A stretch of 5,490 bases of DNA. Source: JAVXAG01 sp036660615 (GTDB taxonomy: Bacteria > Bacillota > Clostridia > Peptostreptococcales > Anaerovoracaceae). A model generated the notes under the pieces. The model searched no databases and was not told the origin of the DNA. It saw only the letters and a list, made by a program, of their open reading frames with translations. Below are positions 1 through 5,458 of the stretch, in pieces (the first letter of the stretch is position 1; every line of letters starts with the position of its first letter). The stretch covers positions 1 to 5,490 of the forward strand of contig JAVXAG010000112.1 of assembly GCA_036660615.1 (NCBI GenBank), read 5' to 3'. Made by a program: the position numbers and the translations under genes.

Positions 1-87
1 CTAAATTTTGAGTAGCCCTCCAATTTAGACAGGAGAAAAACATACCCATAAAAATGGACATAGAGGTGAGATCCATGCTTTCCTCAA

Positions 88-117
88 TTGTGAAATCATG
101 GTATTCTTAGTTATAAG
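88..117 (+). promoter_or_regulatory. Candidate promoter for the orfA-like gene
   Basis: A TTGTGA at 88-93 (4 of 6 to the -35 consensus) and a TATAAG at 112-117 (5 of 6 to the -10 consensus) are separated by 18 bases. They lie 20 bases before the start codon at 137. The match is moderate and may be chance in AT-rich DNA. A short inverted repeat, ATGGA (54-58) with TCCAT (72-76), lies upstream and has no clear role. Confidence 0.3.
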
Positions 118-136
118 AAGGGAATAGGAAAAGAAT

Positions 137-547
137 ATGACAGTTAAAAAATTTACAGAAGAGGAAATCGTACTTTTATCAGAAAATCAGTACACTATGT
201 CGGTAACAAAAAATACAATATCTTTTACGACAGCATTTAAGGAGTTGTTTTGGGAAGATTACTCCGCGGGTATGAACGTATCACAGATAGTCAAAAAATA
301 TGGCTATGATCCTAAGGTTCTAGGACAAAGTCGTTTAGACGGGTTGACGTATACTATTAAGAAGGCGGCACTTGAGGGCTGTTCTTTCAGCAACCTTACC
401 AGACCCCTATCAGCAACCGAAAATGTAAAAAAAAGTAGAGGTGTTTCCCAAGTGGAACTTAAACGATTGGAGAAAAAAATGACTTATCTTGAGCAAGAAA
501 TTGAGTATTTAAAAAAAATTTCATTGGTGAGATATTCAAAGAAGTAG
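137..547 (+). CDS. HTH protein resembling IS3-family transposase OrfA
   Basis: This is a 136-residue basic protein without signal peptide or membrane segment. The N-terminal part (about 1-30) carries the KKFT-E--- and NQYTMSVT--TI-FT pattern that I know from Clostridia helix-turn-helix proteins annotated as IS3 OrfA. Residues 32-70 (FKELFWEDYSAG, then VSQIVKKYGYDPKVLG) fit a helix-turn-helix in which the protein recognises element ends. Residues 106-127 (QVELKRLEKK, YLEQEIEYLKKI) form the leucine-zipper-like coiled coil that ends such subunits. A ribosome binding site AGGA at 126-129, 7 bases before the ATG, supports the start. The A8 run at 511-518 in the last codons resembles the slippery site used for OrfAB fusion, but no OrfB follows. 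The HTH/coiled-coil reading is fairly sure. Its present function is unknown, because an OrfA without OrfB cannot transpose and at most binds DNA. Confidence 0.75.
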   Translation: MTVKKFTEEEIVLLSENQYTMSVTKNTISFTTAFKELFWEDYSAGMNVSQIVKKYGYDPKVLGQSRLDGLTYTIKKAALEGCSFSNLTRPLSATENVKKSRGVSQVELKRLEKKMTYLEQEIEYLKKISLVRYSKK

Positions 548-570
548 GCTACAAATTCATCATAACCGTA

Positions 571-600
571 TTGACAATGCGTACACATTTAGTTTATAAT
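571..600 (+). promoter_or_regulatory. Promoter of the tRNA-Arg gene
   Basis: A perfect -35 box TTGACA (571-576) and a perfect -10 box TATAAT (595-600) are separated by 18 bases. Transcription should start near 607, about 12 bases before the mature tRNA 5' end at 619. This is typical of strong sigma-A-type stable-RNA promoters. It begins only 24 bases after the stop of the orfA-like gene. Confidence 0.85.
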
Positions 601-618
601 AAGCGAGTACGCAAATAT

Positions 619-695
619 GCGCCTATAGCTCAATTGGATAGAGTAGCACACTACGAATGTGAAGGTTGGGGGTTCGAGTCCCTCTAGGCGCACCA
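619..695 (+). tRNA. tRNA-Arg (anticodon ACG)
   Basis: The full cloverleaf can be folded. The acceptor stem GCGCCTA (619-625) pairs with TAGGCGC (685-691), the discriminator is A692 and CCA is encoded at 693-695. The D stem GCTC/GAGT (628-631, 641-644) contains one G-U pair, and the D loop has the GG pair. The anticodon loop CTACGAA (651-657) gives anticodon ACG at 653-655. The T stem GGGGG/CCCTC (668-672, 680-684) encloses TTCGAGT. ACG reads CGU/CGC/CGA after A34-to-inosine deamination by TadA, which is known for bacterial tRNA-Arg(ACG). The anticodon stem GCACA/TGTGA has a G27-A43 mismatch at its top. The gene appears to be a monocistronic unit with its own promoter and terminator. No tRNA 3'-end duplicate (att site) was seen in the window. 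Confidence 0.97.
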
Positions 696-697
696 AA

Positions 698-736
698 AAA
701 CCTTGTGGTCTCAATGACTGTAAGGTTTATTTTTTT
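698..736 (+). terminator. Rho-independent terminator of tRNA-Arg
   Basis: AAACCTT (698-704) pairs with AAGGTTT (722-728). The stem continues through three G-U wobble pairs into GTC/GAC (708-710 with 716-718), closing a five-base loop TCAAT. Seven T residues follow (730-736). The hairpin begins three bases after the encoded CCA. Confidence 0.8.
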
Positions 737-914
737 GCAAAAAAACAGGTACCTTCAAATATTAGCTCAGTTTTGACTACTGAACCAATGGAAAAAAGGT
801 TGCGAAAAGAAAGTTGTGTTATAGTTAAAATATCAGTGATTGCTTTGGAACTATGGTTATGATACACTTAAGTGGTAAATAAACCCAAGTTGCGGTTGTA
901 GGAGGAAAAAGCTT
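737..914 (+). promoter_or_regulatory. Gene-free leader before the diguanylate cyclase gene, weak promoter candidate
   Basis: No convincing gene lies here; the open frame entering from the tRNA is fortuitous. The best promoter candidate is an extended -10, TG-T-TATAGT at 817-825, without a good -35 box, placing a start near 832 and an untranslated leader of about 80 bases. A small inverted repeat, TCAGT/ACTGA (767-771 with 779-783), is the only symmetrical element noticed. The strong ribosome binding site AGGAGG at 900-905 lies 9 bases before the ATG at 915. No known riboswitch fold, including the c-di-GMP types, was recognised. Confidence 0.3.
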
Positions 915-3900
915 ATGAAAAATAGAAAAAATATCATTAGAATAGTAATTGGAATGATTATTATTGCAGTTGCAGCAAGCACTGTTTTTGATTTTTCTCG
1001 CCAATTGCAAGGGGCATTAACCAACGAAACATATAGGACACTTTCTGAGGTATCAAAGAGTTATAATAGAGCTTTTGAGGAGCGAATTACATATAATATT
1101 AAGGCAATGAATGTACTTGCGGGCAGTTTCTATGAAGCAAATAATATGTCAAAGCAAGAGATTCGACATGTATTAAAGAATGCGGTTAAAGTGGGTGGAT
1201 TTACCAGAATGGCTATTTGCAATATGCAGGGGATAAGCTATGCAGATGATGGAGTCGAAGTAGATGTTTCAGACAGAAACTATTTTAAAAAAGCAATGGC
1301 AGATGAGATCAATATCAGTGAGCCAATAATCTCAAGGGTAGATGGAATGAAAAAAATAGTCATTGCATTGCCAATTAAAGAAAATACAAAAGTGACAGGA
1401 GTTCTGCTAGGAGTGTATCCAATAGCAACAGCGGGGAAACAGCTACTGGAATCTTCATATTACAGCGATGGTTATGGTGCCATTATATCAAGAGATGGAA
1501 ATATTATTCTTGCCAACAAAGAAATTAATAACGATTCTAAGATTAAAAATTTATATACCTTTTTTGAAAAGGGAAATATGATAAATTACTCGATGAAAGA
1601 ACTAAAAGCGGCAATTAATAGTGGCGAGAGTTACAGATTTGAATTTGAGTATAAGAATGAAAAATTATTCGCAAGTTTTATGCCATCAACAGTGAATGAT
1701 TGGTACACTTTTAGCATAGTATCAGAAGCATTTATGATGCAACAGAAAAAAAATACTGGGCAGATGGTATTGCAATTATCCCTTAAAATAATTCTAATAG
1801 CATTACTGTTGCTTGCGTGGATTGTCATGGGGAATAAGCGCCACAATAAGGAATTGCATTTAGCAAATCAAAAATATCAGTCACTTCTTGACAATATAAA
1901 TGGAGGAGTGGTTGTGGCAACCGAGGGGAAAAACCCAGATCAAATTATTGCAAATCATGTAAGCTTGGGATTTACCAATATGACAGGGTATACCCTAGAA
2001 GATATCAATGAAATGCATCAGGGAAGATATTTGGATTTGATTTATGAGGAAGACTTGAATGAAGCATTTGAAATGCATAGAACCCAAATATTAAAAGGAA
2101 ATGTTTATAGAATACCATATAGAATTCGCAAGAAAGATGGTTCTTTGATTTGGGTTATGGATAATGGATACTTAGTAAATGATGAAGAGGGCTTGCATAA
2201 TCACAGCATTCTTACAGATATTACTACAATCAAAGAGCAAGAACAAGAACTTGTACTAAGCGAAAAACGTTTTTCAATTGCCATAAATGCATCAAGTGGA
2301 ACACTATTTGAAGTAGATTTAAAGAATCAAACATATACACATTTTGAAAATGCTGAAAGAATATTTGGAGTAAAAGCAGAAAAACTCATAGAAGATGCCA
2401 ACAGATATTCAAACTTACCGTTAGAAGAATATCGTGATGCCATAACTAAGTATTTTTTCCACCCAGACGATTGCGCGGTGACAAAGAATGCAATGATTGA
2501 ATCAGTTAAAACAGGGAAAGTTAGCTATGAAGCTAGATTGCGCAGGCAAGATAATAGTTATATTTGGGCAAGAATCGATTTAAGTATATTTTTGGACGAA
2601 TTTGGAAAACCATCACGCCTTGTAGGATATATGTCAGACATAGATGAGATTAAAAAACGCGCAGATATGTTAGAAAACAAAGTACAAACAGATCCAATGA
2701 CTGGATTATATAATAAGGTTGCAGTAGCAACACTAACAGGTAAAATTATCAATGAAACTCCAAATGGAGTACATGCTTTGATTGTTTTGGACATAGATAA
2801 TTTCAAAGGAATAAATGATACATTGGGCCATGCTTTTGGCGATGTAGTCTTAATAGAAGCCTGTGCAAAATTAAAAGATTTGTTCCGAAATGATGATATA
2901 GTTGGTCGTATGGGCGGAGATGAATTTGCAGTAGTAATGAAGAATATTCCAGATACTAGTGGGGTATTAAAAAAAGCGACTGAGATTTCAGCTACTTTTA
3001 GACAGACATATACAGGGGAAAAAGGTGATTACAAAATCTCATGCAGTATGGGAATCGTTATAATTAATGGATCAAATGAATCTTTTGAGAAAATTTATCG
3101 AAAGGCAGATGCTGCGCTTTATAAGGCGAAACAAAACGGCAAAGATCAATTTGTTCTTTATCAAGAAGAAGAGGCAGACAGTTATCCTGTAATTAGTACC
3201 AGAACAAACGATGAGGAACTGGAAAATCTAAAAGTTGCAAGCAACATCGAGGAACATATCTTTGAATTGCTTTATGCCACAAAAGATTTTAATATCAGTG
3301 TAAATATGGCACTTTCTGTAATAGGGCAACAATACCATGTTAGCAGGGTGTATATATTTGAAAACAGCGAAGGCAACAAGACCATTAGCAATATTTATGA
3401 ATGGTGCAGTGCAGGCGTTTCTTCTGAAATTGCTAACTTGAAAAATGTGGAAATTTATGAGGGCGAGGAATCACTTTTGGATAGTTTTGACCAGAAGGGT
3501 TTGTTCTATTGTAACAATGTAAGTGAATTAACGCCGTATAAGAAAAAGTCCCTAGAGGAACAAGGTGTTATGGCAACATTGCAAAAGACCATTGTAGATG
3601 GTGATAAAATTTACGGTTTCATAGGATTTGATGAGTGTAAAAGCTATAGAGTATGGACGTCTGAGGAAATAGAAAAGATTTCTTTCTTGGCGAAGATATT
3701 GAGTGTTTTCTTGTTCAAGAAAAAAGCAGAGGCAAATGTTTTAGAAAATTTAAATACAAGATTGAAAATACTTGATGTTTTGCCGGATTATCTCTGCGTT
3801 GTAAATCCAGAAACTCACACCCTTGAATATGCCAACAATAAGATGCAGGAATTGTTACCTAGTGCTCAGAATGGTGTATATTGTTATAGAACATTGCGTG

Positions 3901-4082
3901 GTGGACAAGAGTCGCCTTGTGAGACTTGCTTGATGGAGCGAATAAAAAGAGGAGATACTGATAATCTCGAAATCGTCAGTGAGGACAGAAAAACAAAATT
4001 AAAAGTAAAAGCACTACTTATCAATTGGTCAAACGAGCAAAAGATGGTACTGCTTTATGGGACTACGGAAAGTAAAGTTTGA
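915..4082 (+). CDS. Membrane-bound diguanylate cyclase: dCache-PAS-PAS-GGDEF-GAF-PAS
   Basis: The 1055-residue protein should make c-di-GMP from two GTP at the inner face of the membrane in response to an external ligand. In order: TM1 (about 7-26); an extracellular dCache-like sensor (about 35-280) with the DRNYF motif at 120-124; TM2 (286-305); PAS 1 (321-440, ending ILTDIT); PAS 2 (453-582, ending GYMSDIDEI); GGDEF (about 588-748); GAF (about 785-933, with GFIGFD at 901-906); and a PAS-like domain (about 950-1050) with Cys990, Cys1002 and Cys1005. The cyclase looks active: GGDEF is intact at 667-671, metal ligands D626 and D669 and guanine-contacting N634 and D643 match PleD positions, and the inhibitory RxxD site (RNDD, 658-661) lies five residues upstream. 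AGGAGG at 900-905 fixes the start. There is no EAL or HD-GYP domain. Ligands of the sensor, PAS and GAF domains cannot be read from the sequence. Confidence 0.95.
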   Translation: MKNRKNIIRIVIGMIIIAVAASTVFDFSRQLQGALTNETYRTLSEVSKSYNRAFEERITYNIKAMNVLAGSFYEANNMSKQEIRHVLKNAVKVGGFTRMAICNMQGISYADDGVEVDVSDRNYFKKAMADEINISEPIISRVDGMKKIVIALPIKENTKVTGVLLGVYPIATAGKQLLESSYYSDGYGAIISRDGNIILANKEINNDSKIKNLYTFFEKGNMINYSMKELKAAINSGESYRFEFEYKNEKLFASFMPSTVNDWYTFSIVSEAFMMQQKKNTGQMVLQLSLKIILIALLLLAWIVMGNKRHNKELHLANQKYQSLLDNINGGVVVATEGKNPDQIIANHVSLGFTNMTGYTLEDINEMHQGRYLDLIYEEDLNEAFEMHRTQILKGNVYRIPYRIRKKDGSLIWVMDNGYLVNDEEGLHNHSILTDITTIKEQEQELVLSEKRFSIAINASSGTLFEVDLKNQTYTHFENAERIFGVKAEKLIEDANRYSNLPLEEYRDAITKYFFHPDDCAVTKNAMIESVKTGKVSYEARLRRQDNSYIWARIDLSIFLDEFGKPSRLVGYMSDIDEIKKRADMLENKVQTDPMTGLYNKVAVATLTGKIINETPNGVHALIVLDIDNFKGINDTLGHAFGDVVLIEACAKLKDLFRNDDIVGRMGGDEFAVVMKNIPDTSGVLKKATEISATFRQTYTGEKGDYKISCSMGIVIINGSNESFEKIYRKADAALYKAKQNGKDQFVLYQEEEADSYPVISTRTNDEELENLKVASNIEEHIFELLYATKDFNISVNMALSVIGQQYHVSRVYIFENSEGNKTISNIYEWCSAGVSSEIANLKNVEIYEGEESLLDSFDQKGLFYCNNVSELTPYKKKSLEEQGVMATLQKTIVDGDKIYGFIGFDECKSYRVWTSEEIEKISFLAKILSVFLFKKKAEANVLENLNTRLKILDVLPDYLCVVNPETHTLEYANNKMQELLPSAQNGVYCYRTLRGGQESPCETCLMERIKRGDTDNLEIVSEDRKTKLKVKALLINWSNEQKMVLLYGTTESKV

Positions 4083-4090
4083 TATGAAAA

Positions 4091-4555
4091 CTAATACAAT
4101 TTAAAGGTCAAATTATTTTCTTTAGCATATTGGTGGGCATAGCTGCCATCCTTGCAAATTACGGTAAAGTAGTTTTGCTTATAGGAACGCGCATGCTCAT
4201 ACATATAACCGAAAGAATACTCGCCTAATATTTTTATTGAGGCGGGTATTTTTATTTCCAGTAAATCGGGGCAAGTGTATATGCCAAATGGAGCAATTTC
4301 TTCTAGGCCTTCTTCAAGGGAAAGACATTTTAAATACCTTAAATCGTTAAAAGCATAGCTCCCAATTGTTTTTATAGTATTTGGCAAAGAAATTGATTTG
4401 ACTTTTGACTTTGTCCCCATTGGGATAATATCGTCGCCTATGGCGATAACTGTATGGCCATCAATAGTTTTCGGGATTTTTATTATTTCCACTGGATCAA
4501 GTATTTCTACTATAGTAATGGTATTGTCTGTGTTTACCGAATATTTTATTTCCAT
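4091..4555 (-). CDS. Small BspA-type leucine-rich-repeat protein, cytoplasmic
   Basis: This 154-residue protein consists of LRR_5 (BspA/TpLRR-type) repeats of about 23 residues. They start near 22 (VEIIKIPKTIDG), 52 (VKSISLPNTIKTIGSYAF), 75 (LKCLSLEEGLEEIAPFGI) and 98 (LLEIKIPASIKILGEYSF). It ends in the usual cap ICKDGSYAHQYAKENNLTF (133-151). Such repeats form a curved binding surface. Most family members are long secreted or surface proteins with signal peptides and anchors. This one has no signal peptide, membrane segment or extra domain, so I infer a cytoplasmic binding protein of unknown partner. GAAAGG at 4563-4568, 7 bases before the ATG, supports the start. It lies 19 bases after the gntR stop, so the two are probably cotranscribed, and it meets the cyclase gene tail to tail with 8 bases between stops. 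No clear terminator of its own was found. Confidence 0.85.
   Translation of the reverse strand: MEIKYSVNTDNTITIVEILDPVEIIKIPKTIDGHTVIAIGDDIIPMGTKSKVKSISLPNTIKTIGSYAFNDLRYLKCLSLEEGLEEIAPFGIYTCPDLLEIKIPASIKILGEYSFGYMYEHARSYKQNYFTVICKDGSYAHQYAKENNLTFKLY
4217..4257 (+). terminator. Rho-independent terminator for the cyclase transcript, inside the LRR gene
   Basis: On the plus strand ATACTCGCCT (4217-4226) pairs with AGGCGGGTAT (4240-4249) over ten base pairs including one U-G wobble. The stem has a 13-base loop and can be extended by A-U pairs. The U-rich run TATTTTTATTT (4247-4257) follows. It lies about 135 bases after the cyclase stop and is antisense to the LRR gene. On the minus strand the same hairpin is followed by a poor T-run (ATTCTTTC), so it should act mainly on plus-strand transcripts. 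Confidence 0.6.
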
Positions 4556-4574
4556 ATTATTACCTTTCAGTATC

Positions 4575-5234
4575 TTATTTATTTAGGCTCATCAAATCAA
4601 AGTGAGCATTGGCAGGGGCCCAATGAGTATTTGCTAGATAGTCCATTACGCCTTCTGAATCTCGTTCTTTAAATAATTTCAATATTTTCTTATGTTCTTC
4701 ATTGGTAGCCAATAAAACGTTATATGTAACACCATTTGGATCGTCGTTATAACTTCTTCTCAAAAACTTGTTTTTCATTTTTTCTAGGTTTTCAATGAGA
4801 GCATCGTTTTTGCAAAGGTCAATATAAACTTGATGAAAAGCCTTTTGTTGATTAAGGTACATTTCATAGTTTTTTGAATGGATTGCCAGATCCATACTGT
4901 CTATGTAGAATTGCATGTCTTTTAAATCTCTTTCAGACAAAATATTGCAAGCTAATTTCGCTGATAAGCCGTCAAGAATACCAATAACAACATATAGTTC
5001 GGAGGCTTCTTTCTCGTCTAAACACTTTAAAACGAAACCTTTTCTAGGAACATTTTTCAAAATGCCTTCAGATGAGAGTTGAATTAATGCTTCTCGGACA
5101 GGCGTTCGGCTAATAGACAGTTCTTGAATAATCGAACTTTCGTTAATTTTTTCATCCGGCAAAAGATTACCTACTAGTATCTGTTCTGCGATGTAATCAT
5201 ATACATGATCTTTCAGTGTTTTAAATTTGTTCAT
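4575..5234 (-). CDS. GntR-family transcriptional regulator, FadR/FCD subfamily
   Basis: The 219-residue protein has the usual length for this subfamily. A GntR winged helix-turn-helix occupies about residues 6-70, with ISRTPVREALIQLSSEG (41-57) as the recognition-helix region and VPRKGFVL (62-69) as the wing. An all-helical FCD ligand-binding domain follows (about 76-208). FCD domains commonly bind a metal through one Asp and three His and sense small carboxylates or related metabolites. Here H134, H181 and H204 sit at the His positions, but the Asp four residues before the first His is Gln130. The start is supported by AGGGGG at 5240-5245, five bases before the ATG. It is the first gene of a probable operon with the LRR gene and is divergent from the gene starting at 5459, the usual arrangement for a local regulator. 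The effector is unknown. Confidence 0.93.
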   Translation of the reverse strand: MNKFKTLKDHVYDYIAEQILVGNLLPDEKINESSIIQELSISRTPVREALIQLSSEGILKNVPRKGFVLKCLDEKEASELYVVIGILDGLSAKLACNILSERDLKDMQFYIDSMDLAIHSKNYEMYLNQQKAFHQVYIDLCKNDALIENLEKMKNKFLRRSYNDDPNGVTYNVLLATNEEHKKILKLFKERDSEGVMDYLANTHWAPANAHFDLMSLNK

Positions 5235-5286
5235 TTTTTCCCCCTACGAATAAAATATTATGTTTGTGGATATTATACTATAAATT

Positions 5287-5298
5287 CGCCACATGGCG
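5287..5298. repeat. GC-rich 12-bp dyad in the gntR leader
   Basis: CGCCA and TGGCG flank the two bases CA as a perfect inverted repeat. It sits in a GC-rich patch (5287-5310, 17 of 24 bases G or C) within otherwise AT-rich intergenic DNA, and falls within the predicted gntR 5' untranslated leader. It could be a protein-binding site or a small RNA hairpin. Nothing in the sequence decides between these. Confidence 0.4.
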
Positions 5299-5309
5299 TC
5301 CGTCGAGGT

Positions 5310-5324
5310 CATTATATCATAATG
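5310..5324. promoter_or_regulatory. 15-bp dyad over the gntR -10 box, possible operator
   Basis: CATTAT (5310-5315) and ATAATG (5319-5324) form a perfect inverted repeat around ATC. It covers the minus-strand -10 box at 5311-5316. Its 6-3-6 geometry equals that of the dyad at 5357-5371, but the sequence differs. A bound repressor here would block gntR transcription. Confidence 0.35.
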
Positions 5325-5339
5325 TGAAAAGAATGTGAA
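5311..5339 (-). promoter_or_regulatory. Promoter of the gntR-LRR operon
   Basis: Read on the minus strand, the -35 box TTCACA (5339-5334, 5 of 6 to consensus) and a perfect -10 box TATAAT (5316-5311) are separated by 17 bases. The expected start near 5304 leaves a leader of about 70 bases before the gntR ATG. A second TATAAT at 5277-5272 has no matching -35 box. Confidence 0.7.
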
Positions 5340-5356
5340 CATTAAATGAATAATAT

Positions 5357-5371
5357 AATATATTGTATATT
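5357..5371. promoter_or_regulatory. Candidate GntR operator 1, between the divergent promoters
   Basis: AATATA (5357-5362) and TATATT (5366-5371) form a perfect inverted repeat around TTG. The first 14 bases (5357-5370) recur exactly at 5397-5410, a shift of 40 bases. The site lies upstream of both -35 boxes. Its ATTGTAT core resembles the TTGTATACAA-like operators known for several FCD-type GntR regulators. That it is bound by the neighbouring regulator is inference. Confidence 0.5.
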
Positions 5372-5385
5372 CTCAGAAAATTCCA

Positions 5386-5413
5386 TTGACAAGAGCAATA
5401 TATTGTATATAAT
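5386..5413 (+). promoter_or_regulatory. Promoter of the divergent gene starting at 5459
   Basis: A perfect -35 box TTGACA (5386-5391) and a perfect -10 box TATAAT (5408-5413) are separated by 16 bases. Transcription should start near 5420, leaving a leader of about 39 bases. The promoter sequence is near consensus, so its activity is probably limited by a repressor; the dyad at 5397-5418 covers its spacer and -10 box. Confidence 0.75.
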
Positions 5414-5418
5414 ATATT
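5397..5418. promoter_or_regulatory. Candidate GntR operator 2, on the forward -10 box
   Basis: This 22-bp imperfect dyad pairs in 10 of 11 positions (AATATATTGTA with TATAATATATT) and is centred at 5407/5408. Its left 14 bases equal those of operator 1. It overlaps the spacer and the -10 box of the forward promoter, a classical repression position. AT-rich composition makes some symmetry likely by chance, but the exact 14-base repeat is less easily explained that way. Confidence 0.5.
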
Positions 5419-5432
5419 TATAGATAAAGTTT

Positions 5433-5439
5433 ATTGTAT
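5433..5439. promoter_or_regulatory. Third ATTGTAT core, downstream of the forward start
   Basis: ATTGTAT occurs a third time at 5433-5439, 31 bases after the copy at 5402-5408, which itself lies 40 bases after the copy at 5362-5368. All three are in the same orientation. This copy lies between the expected transcription start and the ribosome binding site and has no good dyad partner, so it is at best a half site. Confidence 0.25.
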
Positions 5440-5458
5440 CGAAAAGGAGATAAAAATT

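Larger units (their letters stand above)
9..552 (+). mobile_element. Probable IS3-family remnant: left end plus orfA, no orfB
   Basis: The only coding part is an OrfA-like HTH/coiled-coil protein at 137-547. In intact IS3 elements an OrfB with an rve/DDE domain follows, usually by -1 frameshifting near the end of orfA. Here the -1 frame after the A8 run at 511-518 stays open only to the TAG at 685-687, inside the tRNA, and shows no DDE-type sequence. A possible left terminal repeat starts with TG at 9-10 and reads AGTAGCCCTCCAATTTAGACA (11-31); from memory this resembles IS150-group ends. Its reverse complement is not found downstream, apart from the six bases GGCTAC at 547-552, so the right boundary is a guess. 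I infer a deletion derivative. The alternative is a stand-alone, possibly domesticated HTH gene. Confidence 0.4.

Noticed and set aside
547..552. GGCTAC as the right inverted repeat of the insertion element
   Set aside because: It complements only six bases of the putative left end (12-17) and the following bases match only with gaps, so chance is likely.
511..687. Open -1 frame after the A8 run, as a possible OrfB start
   Set aside because: It is only about 58 codons, its second half is the tRNA and its promoter read as protein, and no IS3 OrfB signature is present.
659..862. Open frame of 67 codons starting inside the tRNA
   Set aside because: It begins in the tRNA, crosses the terminator hairpin, has no ribosome binding site and no protein-like pattern.
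737..914. c-di-GMP riboswitch in the leader of the cyclase gene
   Set aside because: No GEMM-like conserved core or stable multi-stem fold could be recognised.
825..1010. Minus-strand open frame over the cyclase start
   Set aside because: It covers the strong ribosome binding site and first codons of the cyclase, and has a low-complexity Asn/Ser-rich product.
1631..2806. Minus-strand open frames inside the cyclase gene (1631-1846 and 2558-2806)
   Set aside because: They are shadows of the long plus-strand coding region, whose domain motifs are unambiguous.
3942..3968. Minus-strand terminator for the LRR gene (GAGAT/ATCTC then a T-run)
   Set aside because: The stem is only five mostly weak pairs and lies more than 100 bases inside the cyclase gene, too weak to call.
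4398..4672. Two plus-strand open frames of 62 and 72 codons over the LRR/gntR junction
   Set aside because: They are antisense to two well-supported genes and lack ribosome binding sites and recognisable features.
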